Origin: Aquabacterium sp.
GTDB taxonomy: Bacteria > Pseudomonadota > Gammaproteobacteria > Burkholderiales > Burkholderiaceae_C
Assembly (NCBI GenBank): GCA_017994835.1
Contig: JAGOKC010000003.1
Location: 1 to 64,000, forward strand
DNA: 64,000 nt
Direction: 5' to 3'
Shown one piece after another: positions 1-10,199 of the stretch. Below the pieces are notes generated by a model. The model saw nothing but the letters and a program-made list of their open reading frames with translations, searched no databases and was not told the DNA's origin. Position 1 is the first letter of the stretch. Every line of letters begins with the position of its first letter. The position numbers and the translations under genes were made by a program.

Positions 1-361
1 GGGCCGGTGCCCAGGGGCTTTGCGAGTCGTCACGCAGGCGGCGGGCCTTCAGGACGGTGTGGCTGGCCGGGATCTGGCCCATGTCGAAGATCTGGGTCCA
101 GCGGTAGCTGAACCAGCCGTTGCGGATGACCAGCACGTGCTTACCGTGGGCAAACTGACGGGCCACCGACTCCATGCCGAAGGTGCCGCTGCCGGGCACG
201 AGGGCCACAGAGTGAGCACCGTACACGCGCTTGAGCATGGCCGAGATGTCGGTCATCACGCCCTGGAAGCGTTTGGACATGTGGTTGAGCGCGCGGTCGG
301 TGTAAACCACCGAGAACTCGAGCAGGCCGTCAGGGTCGATGGTGGGAAGCAGTCCAGGCAT
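1..361 (-). CDS. Class V aminotransferase (alanine-glyoxylate / serine-pyruvate type), N-terminal part
   Basis: About 120 N-terminal residues are visible; the rest lies beyond the left edge. The protein begins MPGLLPTIDPDG and continues with a VVYTDRALNHMS segment and VPGSGTFGMESVARQFA, the pattern of the PLP-dependent class V family in which a Gly-rich loop follows the substrate-entry helix. The family moves an amino group between small amino acids and glyoxylate or pyruvate in the cytoplasm. The PLP lysine is not in the window, so substrate cannot be judged. It follows lspA on the same strand after about 90 bases with no clear terminator, so it may be the last gene of the rsuA-ribF-ileS-lspA run. 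Confidence 0.75.
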   Translation of the reverse strand, partial: MPGLLPTIDPDGLLEFSVVYTDRALNHMSKRFQGVMTDISAMLKRVYGAHSVALVPGSGTFGMESVARQFAHGKHVLVIRNGWFSYRWTQIFDMGQIPASHTVLKARRLRDDSQSPWAPA

Positions 362-451
362 GAGGTGCAGGGGGAGAGTCGATGTACTGCGTTCAGCGTA
401 GCACACCGCCCTGCCCTCACACTGCAGGCGCATCCCTGACCTGAACGGGGA

Positions 452-991
452 TCAGCCCCCGCGTCGCACGCGCAGGATCTCGTCGAGGATCAACAACACC
501 GCGCCCACACTGATGGCGCAGTCGGCCACGTTGAAGGCCGGGAAATGGCCGCCCGGGAAGATGCCGGACAGGAAGGCCCAGTGGAAGTCGAGGAAGTCCA
601 CGACGTAGCCGTGCACCAGACGGTCGATGACGTTGCCGATGGCGCCGCCCAGGATGAGCGTGAGCGCCCAAGCGAAGAGTTTTTGCCCGCCATGCTGGCG
701 TAGCATGTAGATGATGAAGGTGGTGGCCACCGCACCCAGGCCCACGAAGAACCACCGCTGCCAGCCCCCGGCATTGGCCAGGAAGGAGAAGGCCGCACCC
801 GTGTTGTGGGCCCGTACGATGTTGAAGAAGGACCAGACCTCGCGGCTGTCACCGTGCTGCATCCAGCCGACGATGAGCACTTTGGTGAACTGGTCGAGCA
901 AGATGATGATGGCGGCGATGCCGAGCCAGGGCAGCAAGCCCTGGTTGGGGTTGCCACGCGCGCTGCCGCCCGAAGACTTCTTGGTGGCCAT
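452..991 (-). CDS. lspA: Lipoprotein signal peptidase (signal peptidase II)
   Basis: A 179-residue inner-membrane aspartic peptidase that removes signal peptides from diacylated prolipoproteins. Four hydrophobic segments are seen. The catalytic pair is expected at Asp132 (VVDFLD) and Asp157 (FNVADC), and both are present. The spacing between them is about six residues longer than in the Pseudomonas enzyme, from an inserted loop around residues 139-150. The start at MATKKSSGG is chosen because its ATG overlaps the ileS stop by one base (TGATG), the usual translational coupling in ileS-lspA pairs. A longer in-frame start inside ileS is possible but lacks family support. Confidence 0.95.
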   Translation of the reverse strand: MATKKSSGGSARGNPNQGLLPWLGIAAIIILLDQFTKVLIVGWMQHGDSREVWSFFNIVRAHNTGAAFSFLANAGGWQRWFFVGLGAVATTFIIYMLRQHGGQKLFAWALTLILGGAIGNVIDRLVHGYVVDFLDFHWAFLSGIFPGGHFPAFNVADCAISVGAVLLILDEILRVRRGG

Positions 992-3936
992 CAGGCGTGC
1001 TCGCGGTGTTCGCCGTCGCCATGCAGATTGCTGTCGCAACGGCCGCAGATCGTCGGGTGCTCGGGGTTGACGCCCACGTCGTCGCGGTAGTGCCAGCAGC
1101 GCTCGCACTTGACGGCCTTGGAGGGGTTGACCTCAATCTGGGTGCTGTGGCCTTCGGCCAGCTCGACGCTGGAGACGATGAGCACGAACTTGAGGTCATC
1201 GCCCAGGCTGCGCAGGTCGGCCAGCAGGCGAGCGTCGTCGGCGTTGATGGTGACGAACAGATTGGCCTGCAGTGAGGCACCCACTTCACCGCGGGTGCGC
1301 ACTTCTTCGATCTGGCGGTTGACCTCTTCGCGGAAGGCGCGGATGCGCGACCACTTGGCCAGCAGTTCGGTGTCCTTGTCGGCTTCCAAGAAGTCCCAGT
1401 AGGTTTCGGTGAAGATGGTTTCCGTCTGGCCATGACCGGCGTTGAAGATCTTCCACGCCTCTTCGGCCGTGAAGCTCAGGAACGGGGCCATCCAGCGCAG
1501 CATGCCGTTCGTGATGTGCCACAGCGCAGTCTGCGCGGCGCGGCGTGCGGGGCTCTTGGCGGCGCTGGTGTAGAGGCGGTCCTTGAGGACGTCGAGGTAG
1601 AAGGCACCCAGGTCTTCAGAGCAGTACACCTGCAGCTTGGCGACCACGGGATGGAACTCGTAGCGCTCGTAGTGCGCGAGGATGTCTTCCTGCAGTTGCG
1701 AGGCGCGGGCCAGGGCGTAGCGGTCGATTTCCAGCAGCTCGTTGTGCGGGACGGCGTCCGTTTCGGGGTTGAAGTCGGACGTGTTGGCCAGCAGGAAGCG
1801 CAGGGTGTTGCGGATGCGGCGGTAGCCGTCGACCACACGGGCGAGGATCTTGTCGTCGATGCCCAGGTCGCCGGAATAGTCGGTGGAGGCGGCCCACAGG
1901 CGGATGATCTCAGCGCCCATCTTGCCGGACACCTCTTGCGGGGCGACCACGTTGCCGACCGACTTGGACATCTTGCGGCCCTGACCGTCGACGGTGAAGC
2001 CGTGGGTCAGCAGGCCCTTGTAGGGTGCGCGGCCGTAGATGGCGCAGGCGGCCAGCAGGGAGCTGTGGAACCAGCCGCGGTGCTGGTCGTGGCCTTCGAG
2101 GTAGAGGTCGGCTTCGTGCAGTTCGTCGTGACCGGCGTCAGGGTGGCTGCCCTGGGCGGGGTTGAGCACGTGGAAGAAGGAGGTGCCAGAGTCGAACCAG
2201 ACGTCCAGGATGTCGGTGGACTTGGCGTAGTCCTCGGCATCGTCACCCAGCCAAGCGGCCATGTCCAGCGTGGACCAGGCTTCGACGCCACCTTGCTCGA
2301 CCAGGTCGGCGGCCTTGTCCATCAGGGCCATGGTGTCGGGGTGCAGTTCGCCCGTGACCTTGTGCAGGAAGAAGGGCAGCGGCACGCCCCAGTTGCGCTG
2401 ACGGCTGATGCACCAGTCAGGGCGGTTGGCGATCATGTCGCGCAGGCGGGCGCGGCCGTTCTCGGGGTAGAAGGTGGTGTGGTCGATGGCGTCCAGCGCG
2501 GTCTGGCGCAGGGTCTTGTCGGCCTTGTCGGTGGTGAAGACGCCCTCGCCTTCGTCCATGCGCACGAACCACTGGGCAGCGGCGCGGAAGATGACGGGCG
2601 TTTTGTGGCGCCAGCAGTGCGGGTAGCTGTGGACGATGTCCTGGGTGGCCAGCAGGCGGCCGTGCTCGCGCAAGGTCTCCAGCACCACGGGGGCGGCTTT
2701 CCAGATGTGCATGCCGCCGAACAGGGGCAACTCAGCCTCGTAGACGCCGTTGCCTTGCACGGGGTTGAGGATGTCGTCGAACTTCAGGCCGTGGGCGATG
2801 CAGGAGTTGAAGTCGTCCACACCATAAGCCGGGGCGGCGTGCACGATGCCAGTGCCGTCTTCGGCGCTGACGTAGTCGGCCAGGTAGACGGGGGCTTCGC
2901 GGTTGTAGCCTTCGTGCACGTGGGCCAGGGGGTGCTTGAACTTGAGGCCTTCGAGCTTGGCACCGACGGTGGTGGCGATGACCTTGCAGGCGTCGGCTTC
3001 GAAGCCGTAGCGGGCGACGGCTTTTTCGACCAGCGACTCGGCCAGCACCAGCAGGCCCTTGGGCGTATCCACCAGGGCGTAGCTCAGCTCGGCATGGACG
3101 TTCAAGGCCTGGTTGGCGGGGATGGTCCAGGCGGTGGTGGTCCAGATCACCGTGAAGGCTTCTTTGCTCAGGCTGCTGAGGCCGAAGGCGGCGGCCAGCT
3201 TGGCGGGCTCGGCACTCGGGAAGGCGACGTCGAGCGTCTGCGATTTCTTGTCGGCGTATTCGATTTCGAACTCGGCCAGCGAGGAGCCACAGTCGAAGCA
3301 CCAGTACACCGGCTTGAGGCCACGGTAGACGTAGCCGCGCTCCATGATCTTCTTGAGCGCGCGGATTTCGTTGGCTTCGTTGCCGAAGTCCATGGTGCGG
3401 TAGGGATGGGCCCAGTCGGCCAGCACGCCCAGGCGCTTGAAGTCGGCACGTTGGCCGTCGATCTGTTCGGCGGCGTAAACGCGTGCCTTGGCCTGCACGT
3501 CGTCGCGCGAGAGGTTGCGGCCGAAGGTTTTCTCGATCTGGTTCTCGATGGGCAGGCCGTGGCAGTCCCAGCCGGGCACGTAGATGGCGTCCATGCCCTT
3601 GAGCTGGCGCGCCTTGACGATCATGTCCTTGAGGATCTTGTTGACGGCGTGACCGATGTGGATGTTGCCGTTGGCGTAGGGCGGGCCGTCATGCAGCACG
3701 AACTTGGGCGCACCCTGGCGCGCTGCGCGCAGCGTGTCGTACAGACCGCTTTGCTCCCACTCGGCCACCCAGCCCGGCTCGCGCTTGGGCAGGTCCCCCC
3801 GCATCGGGAAGGGGGTGTCGGGCATGTTCAGCGTGGCACGGTACTTGGACTCGGGCACCGCATCGGCGGATTTGGCGCCGCCCTTTTTGGCTTCTTGTTG
3901 GCTCTTGCCGGGCTTGGCGGTCTGGTCTTGGCTCAT
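991..3936 (-). CDS. ileS: Isoleucyl-tRNA synthetase
   Basis: A 981-residue class Ia aminoacyl-tRNA synthetase that charges tRNA-Ile. The HIGH signature is at residues 93-96 and KMSKS lies near residue 653. [12 protein letters not shown] precedes it in the catalytic core. The C-terminus has a zinc-type motif, [10 protein letters not shown] followed by CGRCDSNL, as in bacterial type enzymes with the Zn-binding tail. The first 35 residues are a Lys/Gln/Ala-rich extension before the conserved [13 protein letters not shown] block. It lies between ribF (18-base gap) and lspA (1-base overlap), an arrangement conserved in many proteobacteria. Confidence 0.98.
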   Translation of the reverse strand: MSQDQTAKPGKSQQEAKKGGAKSADAVPESKYRATLNMPDTPFPMRGDLPKREPGWVAEWEQSGLYDTLRAARQGAPKFVLHDGPPYANGNIHIGHAVNKILKDMIVKARQLKGMDAIYVPGWDCHGLPIENQIEKTFGRNLSRDDVQAKARVYAAEQIDGQRADFKRLGVLADWAHPYRTMDFGNEANEIRALKKIMERGYVYRGLKPVYWCFDCGSSLAEFEIEYADKKSQTLDVAFPSAEPAKLAAAFGLSSLSKEAFTVIWTTTAWTIPANQALNVHAELSYALVDTPKGLLVLAESLVEKAVARYGFEADACKVIATTVGAKLEGLKFKHPLAHVHEGYNREAPVYLADYVSAEDGTGIVHAAPAYGVDDFNSCIAHGLKFDDILNPVQGNGVYEAELPLFGGMHIWKAAPVVLETLREHGRLLATQDIVHSYPHCWRHKTPVIFRAAAQWFVRMDEGEGVFTTDKADKTLRQTALDAIDHTTFYPENGRARLRDMIANRPDWCISRQRNWGVPLPFFLHKVTGELHPDTMALMDKAADLVEQGGVEAWSTLDMAAWLGDDAEDYAKSTDILDVWFDSGTSFFHVLNPAQGSHPDAGHDELHEADLYLEGHDQHRGWFHSSLLAACAIYGRAPYKGLLTHGFTVDGQGRKMSKSVGNVVAPQEVSGKMGAEIIRLWAASTDYSGDLGIDDKILARVVDGYRRIRNTLRFLLANTSDFNPETDAVPHNELLEIDRYALARASQLQEDILAHYERYEFHPVVAKLQVYCSEDLGAFYLDVLKDRLYTSAAKSPARRAAQTALWHITNGMLRWMAPFLSFTAEEAWKIFNAGHGQTETIFTETYWDFLEADKDTELLAKWSRIRAFREEVNRQIEEVRTRGEVGASLQANLFVTINADDARLLADLRSLGDDLKFVLIVSSVELAEGHSTQIEVNPSKAVKCERCWHYRDDVGVNPEHPTICGRCDSNLHGDGEHREHA

Positions 3937-3954
3937 GGGGGCTCAGGGTTCGGC

Positions 3955-4926
3955 TTAGGTGCCGCGACGCTGAGCCTCGAAAAACCCGCGCGCGTCGGCA
4001 ATGTCTTGGTGAATGGCGGCCTGCAGGGCCTCCAGGCCGTCGTAACGGGCCTCGTCTCGCAACTTGTGCAAGAGCTCTACGCGCACGATTTTACCGTAGC
4101 CCCCTTCCTTGCCGAGGGCGGCGGGCCAATCAAAGCAATGGACCTCCAGCAGCACGCGGCCGGCGTCTTCCACGGTGGGGCGCACGCCCAGGCTGGCCAC
4201 GCCCTCCAGGGGCTGGTCGGACAGGCCGTGGGTGCGCACGGCAAAGATGCCGGAGGTGGCGGGTTTCTCGTGGCCGAAGCGGACGTTGAGGGTGCGGCAA
4301 TCGAGGCTGCGGCCCAGTTTGGCACCGTGAATCACGTGACCGCTGATGGTGTAGGGGCGGCCCAGCAGGCGCTCGACCTGGGGCATGTCGCCAGCAGCCA
4401 AGGCATCCCGGACCACCGACGAAGACACGCGCAGGCCGTGAACCTCGTAGCTCATCATGCGGGCCACATCAAAACCCTGGCGGTCGCCTTCGGCATCGAG
4501 CAGGTCGTGGTCGCCGGCGCGTTTGGCACCAAAACGGAAGTCGTCGCCCACCAGAACGTAGCGGGCCTTCAGACCGTTCACCAGCACGTCGTCAATGAAA
4601 GCCTGAGGCGTCAGGCTGGCCAAACGCTGGTCAAAAGGCACGACCACCACCTGGTCAACGCCACAGCGTTCGAGCTCGGAGAGCTTGTCGCGCAAGGTGG
4701 CGATGCGTGCAGGTGCAAGCTCGGACTTGCCGGTGAGCGCCGCAAAATAGTCACGCGGATGCGGCTCGAAGGTGAGCACGGTGGCAGGCAAATCGCGGTG
4801 CTGCGCTTCGTTGCGCAACAGGGCCAGCATGGCCTGATGACCGCGATGGACGCCGTCAAAATTGCCGATGGTCAGGGCGCAGGCGGGGGCAAGAGCCGCA
4901 TGGTGAAACCCACGAAAAATTTGCAT
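3955..4926 (-). CDS. ribF: Bifunctional riboflavin kinase / FAD synthetase
   Basis: A 323-residue cytoplasmic enzyme that converts riboflavin to FMN and FMN to FAD. The N-terminal adenylyltransferase domain carries GNFDGVHRGH at residues 21-30, a nucleotidyltransferase motif of the HxGH class. The C-terminal flavokinase domain begins near residue 190 with the RPYTISG segment, followed by a NVRFG motif. The start at MQIFRGFHH is chosen over an upstream in-frame start because it gives the family's normal N-terminus and leaves a 19-base gap to rsuA. It sits directly upstream of ileS on the same strand. Confidence 0.97.
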   Translation of the reverse strand: MQIFRGFHHAALAPACALTIGNFDGVHRGHQAMLALLRNEAQHRDLPATVLTFEPHPRDYFAALTGKSELAPARIATLRDKLSELERCGVDQVVVVPFDQRLASLTPQAFIDDVLVNGLKARYVLVGDDFRFGAKRAGDHDLLDAEGDRQGFDVARMMSYEVHGLRVSSSVVRDALAAGDMPQVERLLGRPYTISGHVIHGAKLGRSLDCRTLNVRFGHEKPATSGIFAVRTHGLSDQPLEGVASLGVRPTVEDAGRVLLEVHCFDWPAALGKEGGYGKIVRVELLHKLRDEARYDGLEALQAAIHQDIADARGFFEAQRRGT

Positions 4927-4945
4927 GATGAGACAGGTGATGTGC

Positions 4946-5683
4946 TCAGGGCAGGACGATGGCCGGATCTTCAATCCAGCGCCATTGACCGGACGCAAGA
5001 TCATCGGGCAAGCTCAGTCGGCCGATCTGGCTGCGGTGCAGACCTTCGACGCGGTTGCTGACGGCAGCGACCATGCGCTTGACCTGGTGATACTTGCCCT
5101 GCAGCAGGGTCAGGCGCAGATGGAGGGTCTCGCCCTCGCCCACCGGCTCGGCCGCATCGGCATAAACGGGATCGGGGTCGTCATCCAGCACCACGCCCTT
5201 GCGCAGTTTCTCGCACATGGCTGGTGTGACCGGGTGCTTGCAGGTCACTTCGTAAACCTTGGGCACGTGGTGCTTGGGCGAGGTGAGCTTGTGCAGCAAG
5301 GGGCCGTCGTCGGTGAGCAGCAGCAGGCCGGTGGTGTCCTGATCGAGCCGACCCACGGGTTGCAACCCGCGACGGCGCAGGGGCACGGGCAGCAGGTTGT
5401 GCACGCCTGGCCAGGCACCCGGTTTGAGCGAACATTCGTAGCCAGCCGGCTTGTGCAACATGATCAAGGCCTTGACGTGGGTGACCCAGGGTTGGCCGTC
5501 CACCATCAGGTTCAGGCGGTCTTCCGGGAAAGCCGCATCGGGGTCGTCGATGACCTCGCCGTTGACCTGGACGAGCGCATTGAGAATCAACCCCTCACAC
5601 ACGCGGCGCTCACCGAACCCCTGATCAAACAGGATCTGATCAAGGGTGTTGTGCCCGACGGGCAGGCGTGGTCGTTTGGCCAT
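4946..5683 (-). CDS. rsuA: 16S rRNA pseudouridine synthase, RsuA family
   Basis: A 245-residue enzyme expected to isomerise a uridine of 16S rRNA (U516 in E. coli). The N-terminal S4-like RNA-binding part covers roughly residues 10-60. The catalytic motif GRLDQDTTGLLLLT starts at residue 111, with Asp114 as the nucleophile. A KYHQVKRM motif near the C-terminus is typical of the RsuA/RluB/E/F group. Which uridine is modified is an inference from overall similarity to RsuA. It is the first gene of the rsuA-ribF-ileS-lspA run on the minus strand. Confidence 0.88.
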   Translation of the reverse strand: MAKRPRLPVGHNTLDQILFDQGFGERRVCEGLILNALVQVNGEVIDDPDAAFPEDRLNLMVDGQPWVTHVKALIMLHKPAGYECSLKPGAWPGVHNLLPVPLRRRGLQPVGRLDQDTTGLLLLTDDGPLLHKLTSPKHHVPKVYEVTCKHPVTPAMCEKLRKGVVLDDDPDPVYADAAEPVGEGETLHLRLTLLQGKYHQVKRMVAAVSNRVEGLHRSQIGRLSLPDDLASGQWRWIEDPAIVLP

Positions 5684-5764
5684 GGTGCAAGAACAGGAAG
5701 TGACGACCCGGTTTGGATCAGGTCGCCATTGTGCAACCAGTCTGTGCCTCAGGCACTCCTGCGC

Positions 5765-6424
5765 TCAGAAACGGCGTTTGAGGGTCATGGTGCCGTTTTC
5801 CTGCGTCATCTGAAAGCGCGACAGGAAACTGTTGCCCAGCAGGATGTAGGGCATGCCCATGGGCATCACGGCTGCATCCACGTTGTGCATCTCGACGTCC
5901 TGAATGCGCAGCGTGCCCAGGCTGATGCGATAGCCGGTGGCCACGCCGTTGGCTGTGTGGGCCTGCATGCGCTGACCGGACTCAAAGTCGATGCCCAGGC
6001 GACGAGCCTCGGAGGCTCCCATTGACACCATGGTGGCACCGGTGTCCACGACGAACTGGGTACTGCGCCCATTGATGCTGCCCTGGGTGATGAAATGCCC
6101 GCCCTGCCCTGCTGTCAGCACGATGTGGGTGCCACCGCTCCCACCACTGCGTCCGCCGACACTGACGGGCGCACCACCGAGTGCCACGGTCTGGCGTTGC
6201 CCGGCGATCTCTACCACCGTTTGATCGGGGGTGACATTGATGACCTTGACGCCTTGGTGGCTTTCACCGGCTGCCAAGGCCTTGGGCTGCCCACCGTTGA
6301 TCACCAGCAAGGCCTTGCGACCCATGCCACCCGTCATGGCAACACTTTGCGCGTAAGCACTGCCCACGATGCAAGCCAGGGTCAGGCCCAGCAAGACCCG
6401 AGTAAACGGTGGGAAGTGGGTCAT
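5765..6424 (-). CDS. Retropepsin-like aspartic protease, exported (TIGR02281 type)
   Basis: A 219-residue protein with an N-terminal signal peptide or anchor (hydrophobic residues 9-25, then AYAQ). A Gly/Ser linker precedes a retropepsin-like domain holding the VDTGATMVSM motif, with Asp127 as the single catalytic aspartate; a dimer would be needed for activity. The family is proposed to act in the periplasm. A GTG start 12 bases upstream, overlapping the yajQ stop, is equally possible; neither has a good ribosome-binding site. It follows yajQ closely on the same strand, so the two are probably cotranscribed. The substrate is unknown. Confidence 0.8.
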   Translation of the reverse strand: MTHFPPFTRVLLGLTLACIVGSAYAQSVAMTGGMGRKALLVINGGQPKALAAGESHQGVKVINVTPDQTVVEIAGQRQTVALGGAPVSVGGRSGGSGGTHIVLTAGQGGHFITQGSINGRSTQFVVDTGATMVSMGASEARRLGIDFESGQRMQAHTANGVATGYRISLGTLRIQDVEMHNVDAAVMPMGMPYILLGNSFLSRFQMTQENGTMTLKRRF

Positions 6425-6432
6425 GGCTGCGC

Positions 6433-6924
6433 TCACTCGCGGAAATTGTCGAACGACAGGGGAGCGTCGGTGATTTCCTTCTTCATCAGGGCCATGGCGG
6501 CCTGCAGGTCGTCACGCTTGGCACCCTGGATGCGCACTTCCTCGCCCTGGATGCTGGCGTTGACCTTGAGCTTGCTGTCCTTGATCAGCTTGGTGATTTT
6601 CTTGGCCAGCTCGGCCTCGATGCCGGCCTTGATCTTGATGACCTGCTTGACCTTGTCGCCGCCGATCTTCTCGACCTTGCCCACGTCCATGAAGCGGATG
6701 TCCACCTTTTGCTTGGTGAGCTTGTTGTACAGCACATCGCGGACCTGGTCGATCTGGAAGTCAGAGTCACCAAAGATGATGACCTGCTTGTCCTTTTTGT
6801 TGAATTCGACGGCGGCGCTGGTGCCTTTGAAGTCGAAGCGGGTGCCGATTTCCTTGCCGGTGGTGTCCACAGCATTGCCGACGGAATCGAGGTTGGGGTC
6901 AAGCTTGGTATCAAAACTGGGCAT
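6433..6924 (-). CDS. yajQ: YajQ-family nucleotide-binding protein
   Basis: A 163-residue protein matching the YajQ family along its whole length: MPSFDTKLD at the start, [12 protein letters not shown] near residue 30, [15 protein letters not shown] in the middle and SFDNFRE at the end. Family members bind nucleotides, and one in Xanthomonas binds cyclic di-GMP. An AGGAGAA ribosome-binding site lies just before the ATG. The start is 30 bases from the divergent murB start, so the two share a promoter region. Confidence 0.95.
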   Translation of the reverse strand: MPSFDTKLDPNLDSVGNAVDTTGKEIGTRFDFKGTSAAVEFNKKDKQVIIFGDSDFQIDQVRDVLYNKLTKQKVDIRFMDVGKVEKIGGDKVKQVIKIKAGIEAELAKKITKLIKDSKLKVNASIQGEEVRIQGAKRDDLQAAMALMKKEITDAPLSFDNFRE

Positions 6925-6954
6925 GGGTTCTCCTTTGTCTGCGAAAATTCTGCC

Positions 6955-8019
6955 ATGCACACACCGTCTGCCGGCAACTCTTCGCCAGTTTCTTCTGCTT
7001 TGCTCGATCTGGAGCGGGGTGCGAGCCTGCGCGAATTCAACACTTTCGGGCTGCCAGCCACGGCCAGCACGCTGGTGCACGTGCATTCTGAGGCCGATGT
7101 GAAGCGTGTGGTCAATGACCCTGAATTGGGTCGCGCGCCCAAGTTCATCCTGGGCGGTGGCAGCAATCTGGTGCTGACACAAGATGTGGAGCGCTGCGTG
7201 CTGAAGGTGGAGATCAAGGGCATCCGCCTGCTGTCAGCGCAAGATGACGCCTGGATTGTGGAAGTGGGCGCGGGCGAGCGTTGGCACGACACGGTGGCCT
7301 GGTGCCTGGACCATGGGCTGCCAGGTCTGGAGAACATGGCGTTGATTCCCGGCACAGTGGGCGCTTCGCCGGTGCAGAACATCGGTGCCTATGGCGTGGA
7401 GCTGCAGGATCGCTTCGAGTCGCTGGATGCTGTCGATTTGATCACCGGACGAAAGGTGACACTCACGGCTGCGCAGTGTCGCTTTGGCTACCGCGACAGC
7501 ATCTTCAAGCAAGCGCTGGCTGGCAAGAGTCTGATCACGACGGTGCGCCTGCGTCTGCCACGACCGTGGCAACCGGTGCTGGGCTATGTGGAGCTGGAGC
7601 GCAAGATGGCCGAAACGGACATCACCGCGCCCGACGCGCGACAGATTTTCGACTGGGTATGTGAGGTGCGTCGCGCCAAGTTGCCGGACCCGGCCGTGAT
7701 CGGCAATTCAGGCAGCTTTTTCAAGAACCCGGTGGTGACGGCAGAGCAGTGCCGCGACATCATTGGGCGCGACCCTCATGTGGTGCATTACGCGCTGGAA
7801 GACGGCACGTTCAAGCTGGCAGCAGGGTGGCTGATTGATGCCTGCGGCTGGAAGGGCAAGTCGATTGGCCGCGCTGGGGTGTACGAGCGCCAGGCGCTGG
7901 TGCTGGTGAACCGGGGCGGTGCCAATGGGGCCGAGGTGGTGACACTGGCACGCGCGATTCAGGAAAGCGTGTATGGGCGCTTTGGCATCCGGCTGGAGCC
8001 GGAGCCAGTGGTAGTGTGA
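6955..8019 (+). CDS. murB: UDP-N-acetylenolpyruvoylglucosamine reductase
   Basis: A 354-residue cytoplasmic FAD enzyme that reduces UDP-GlcNAc-enolpyruvate to UDP-MurNAc in peptidoglycan synthesis. The FAD-binding GGGSNLVL motif lies at residues 67-74. [17 protein letters not shown] and [11 protein letters not shown] follow; the latter carries the serine that protonates the intermediate. Length and N-terminus (LREFNTFGL) are those of the long type I form. The ATG at 6955 is preferred because it leaves a short divergent gap to yajQ and starts just before the conserved region. Confidence 0.97.
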   Translation: MHTPSAGNSSPVSSALLDLERGASLREFNTFGLPATASTLVHVHSEADVKRVVNDPELGRAPKFILGGGSNLVLTQDVERCVLKVEIKGIRLLSAQDDAWIVEVGAGERWHDTVAWCLDHGLPGLENMALIPGTVGASPVQNIGAYGVELQDRFESLDAVDLITGRKVTLTAAQCRFGYRDSIFKQALAGKSLITTVRLRLPRPWQPVLGYVELERKMAETDITAPDARQIFDWVCEVRRAKLPDPAVIGNSGSFFKNPVVTAEQCRDIIGRDPHVVHYALEDGTFKLAAGWLIDACGWKGKSIGRAGVYERQALVLVNRGGANGAEVVTLARAIQESVYGRFGIRLEPEPVVV

Positions 8020-8021
8020 TA

Positions 8022-8339
8022 TCAGCCGAAGTGGCAGATGTAGTGGTAAGGCTCGCCTTCGACCTTGATCTCGAAGGACGAGTTGCCGGGCACGTTGAAG
8101 CTTTCACCCGCGCCGTAGGTCTGCCATGTGTCGGAGCCAGCCAGCTTGATGGTGGCCTTGCCAGCAACGGTTTCCATGATCTCGGGCGCGCCGGTGTTGA
8201 AGGTCAGCGTGGCGGGAAGGATCACGCCCACGGATTTGCGAACGCCATCGGCCAGGGTGACGGTGTGCGAGACGCACTTGCCATCAAAGTAAACGTTGGC
8301 TTGGGTGGCCACGGTGCCGGCCAGGGTGGTGGTGGTCAT
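8022..8339 (-). CDS. ppnP: Pyrimidine/purine nucleoside phosphorylase
   Basis: A 105-residue single-domain cupin of the PpnP (YaiE, DUF1255) family, which phosphorolyses a wide range of nucleosides. [13 protein letters not shown] near the start, [25 protein letters not shown] core and [13 protein letters not shown] are the recognisable blocks. It converges with murB, ending two bases after the murB stop. An argG terminator separates it from argG on the upstream side, and a GAGAGAC stretch precedes the ATG. Confidence 0.93.
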   Translation of the reverse strand: MTTTTLAGTVATQANVYFDGKCVSHTVTLADGVRKSVGVILPATLTFNTGAPEIMETVAGKATIKLAGSDTWQTYGAGESFNVPGNSSFEIKVEGEPYHYICHFG

Positions 8340-8360
8340 GTGTCTCTCTCCAGAATGAGA

Positions 8361-8388
8361 AAAGACCGATGCCCAGGCACCGGTCTTT
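8361..8388 (-). terminator. Intrinsic terminator after argG
   Basis: Eight-base arms AAAGACCG and CGGTCTTT enclose a 12-base loop. Read on the minus strand the hairpin is followed by a U-rich run (TTTTCTC). It lies between the argG stop and the ppnP start and would end argG transcription. Confidence 0.75.
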
Positions 8389-8397
8389 CAGCAGGTT

Positions 8398-9855
8398 TTA
8401 CTGTGCGGCCTTCTTGGCGGCGACAGGCTTGGCTGCAACCTTCTTGGCTGCGGGCTTGGCTGCGGGCTTGGCGGCCGGTTTGGTGGCCGGCTTGGCGGCA
8501 CGGGCAGCACCCGCACGCTTGGCCTTGACGTTGGCACCGATGCGCAGGCGCAAGGCGTTGAGCTTGATGAAGCCCGCTGCGTCGGCCTGGTTGTAGGCAC
8601 CGCCGTCATCGTCAAAGGTGGCGATGGTGGGGTCGAACAGGCTGTCGGTGGGGGACGCGCGGCCCACGCACATGATGGTGCCCTTGTACAGCTTGAGCTT
8701 GACGGTGCCATTGACGGTGGCTTGCGAGGCGTCGATCAGGCCTTGCAGCAGTTCACGCTCAGGGCTGAACCAGTAGCCGTTGTAGACCATGCGGGCGTAA
8801 CGCGGCATCAGGTCATCCTTCAGCGCCAGCACTTCGCGGTCGAGGGTGATGGACTCGATGGCGCGGTGGCCGGTCAGCAAGATGGTGCCGCCAGGGGTTT
8901 CGTAGCAGCCGCGGCTCTTCATGCCGACGTAGCGGTTCTCGACCTTGTCGAGGCGACCGATGCCGTGCTTGCCGCCGATTTCGTTCAGCTTGGTCAGCAC
9001 GGTGGCGGGCGACATCTTCACGCCGTTGATGGCGACGACGTCACCCTTGGCGTAGGTCAGTTCGATGATCTCGGGCTTGTTGGGTGCCTTTTCGGGCGAC
9101 ACGGTCAAGCGCCACATATTGGCTTCGGGCTCGAAGTTCGGATCTTCGAGCACGCCGCCTTCATAGCTGATGTGAAGCAGGTTGGCGTCCATCGAATAGG
9201 GCGCGCCACCCTTGCGCTTCTTGAAGTCCACCGGAATGCCGTGCTTGTCAGCGTAAGCCAGCAGCTTTTCACGCGACAGCAGGTCCCACTCGCGCCACGG
9301 GGCGATGACCTTGACGCCAGGCATCAGGGCGTAGGCACCCAGCTCAAAGCGAACCTGGTCGTTGCCCTTGCCGGTGGCACCGTGGGAGATGGCGTCGCCC
9401 TTGGTCTTGCGTGCGATGTCGATCAGGCGCTTGGCGATCAGCGGACGGGCGATGGAGGTGCCCAGCAGGTACTCGCCTTCGTACAGCGCGTTGGCGCGGA
9501 ACATCGGGAAGACGAAGTCGCGCACGAACTCTTCACGCAGGTCTTCGATGAAGATGTTCTCGGGCTTGATGCCCATCTTGATGGCCTTGGCGCGTGCGGG
9601 CTCGATCTCTTCACCCTGGCCGATGTCGGCGGTGAAGGTGACGACTTCGCAGTTGTACTCGTCTTGCAACCACTTCAGGATGATGGAGGTGTCCAGACCG
9701 CCGGAGTAGGCCAGGACGACTTTCTTGATCTTCTGGGCCTTGTCGGCAGCAGATGCCTTGGTGGCAGCCACGGGAGCGGCAGCAGTTGCGGTTGCAGCGG
9801 CCTTGGAAACCTTGGCCGGCTTGGCGACGCGGGCTGGCTTGGCAGTTTTGGACAT
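8398..9855 (-). CDS. argG: Argininosuccinate synthase with basic Lys/Ala-rich tails
   Basis: A 485-residue enzyme joining citrulline and aspartate in arginine synthesis. The ATP pyrophosphatase motif AYSGGLDTS is at residues 49-57, and the core through [14 protein letters not shown] is typical. Normal ArgG is about 400-445 residues and starts within a few residues of that motif. Here about 43 residues rich in Ala, Lys, Pro and Val precede it. About 41 residues follow the core, containing [18 protein letters not shown] repeats reminiscent of histone H1 or AlgP tails. No frameshift is needed to read either tail. The 119 bases upstream to position 9974 show no gene and no clear promoter. Confidence 0.96.
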   Translation of the reverse strand: MSKTAKPARVAKPAKVSKAAATATAAAPVAATKASAADKAQKIKKVVLAYSGGLDTSIILKWLQDEYNCEVVTFTADIGQGEEIEPARAKAIKMGIKPENIFIEDLREEFVRDFVFPMFRANALYEGEYLLGTSIARPLIAKRLIDIARKTKGDAISHGATGKGNDQVRFELGAYALMPGVKVIAPWREWDLLSREKLLAYADKHGIPVDFKKRKGGAPYSMDANLLHISYEGGVLEDPNFEPEANMWRLTVSPEKAPNKPEIIELTYAKGDVVAINGVKMSPATVLTKLNEIGGKHGIGRLDKVENRYVGMKSRGCYETPGGTILLTGHRAIESITLDREVLALKDDLMPRYARMVYNGYWFSPERELLQGLIDASQATVNGTVKLKLYKGTIMCVGRASPTDSLFDPTIATFDDDGGAYNQADAAGFIKLNALRLRIGANVKAKRAGAARAAKPATKPAAKPAAKPAAKKVAAKPVAAKKAAQ

Positions 9856-9974
9856 GGTCGAATCGGTGGATAGAGACGGAACCGGAGATTTTACGCCCTG
9901 CCGCCCGCTTGAGTCGGTCCTGACGGTTTAATGCGGCATCACACGCGCCTCAAGCGCGCATGAACCGCCTCGGC

Positions 9975-10196
9975 TCAAAATAGCCCCAGTTGCAAATGGT
10001 CCGACTGGTGCAAGGCGCTGCGGTCGAACGCGCTGCTGTCCAGCGCTGGTGCACGCCGCCCCAGGCCATGGCGCGCGGCCGCCTTGCGAACCCGCTGCGC
10101 GATCAACTGCGCCCAGACGCCCTCGCCTTTCATGCGCAAACTGAAGTCGGCGTCATCGTCCTTGCCGCCGCGCAACTCGCGCACCCGCCCTGGGCT
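9975..10196 (-). pseudogene. 3' remnant of a PA0069-type radical SAM protein gene
   Basis: About 73 codons ending at a TGA at 9975 read GRVRELRGGKDDDADFSLRM, then KGEGVWAQLIAQRV and a QLGLF C-terminus. This matches the tail of PA0069-family radical SAM proteins, which end with a RGG-(K/R)-D, MxGxGxxAxLIxQR and QLxLF pattern. The CxxxCxxC core and all upstream sequence are missing. The similarity stops near position 10196, where sequence that codes in the opposite direction begins. Family assignment rests on recalled family features, not on a search. Confidence 0.6.
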
Positions 10197-10199
10197 CCA

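Noticed and set aside
1432..5061. A plus-strand open frame of about 1200 codons antisense to ileS and ribF
   Set aside because: It is a low-complexity Gly/Val/Ala/Gln-rich shadow of the GC-rich minus-strand genes, whose protein families are unmistakable.
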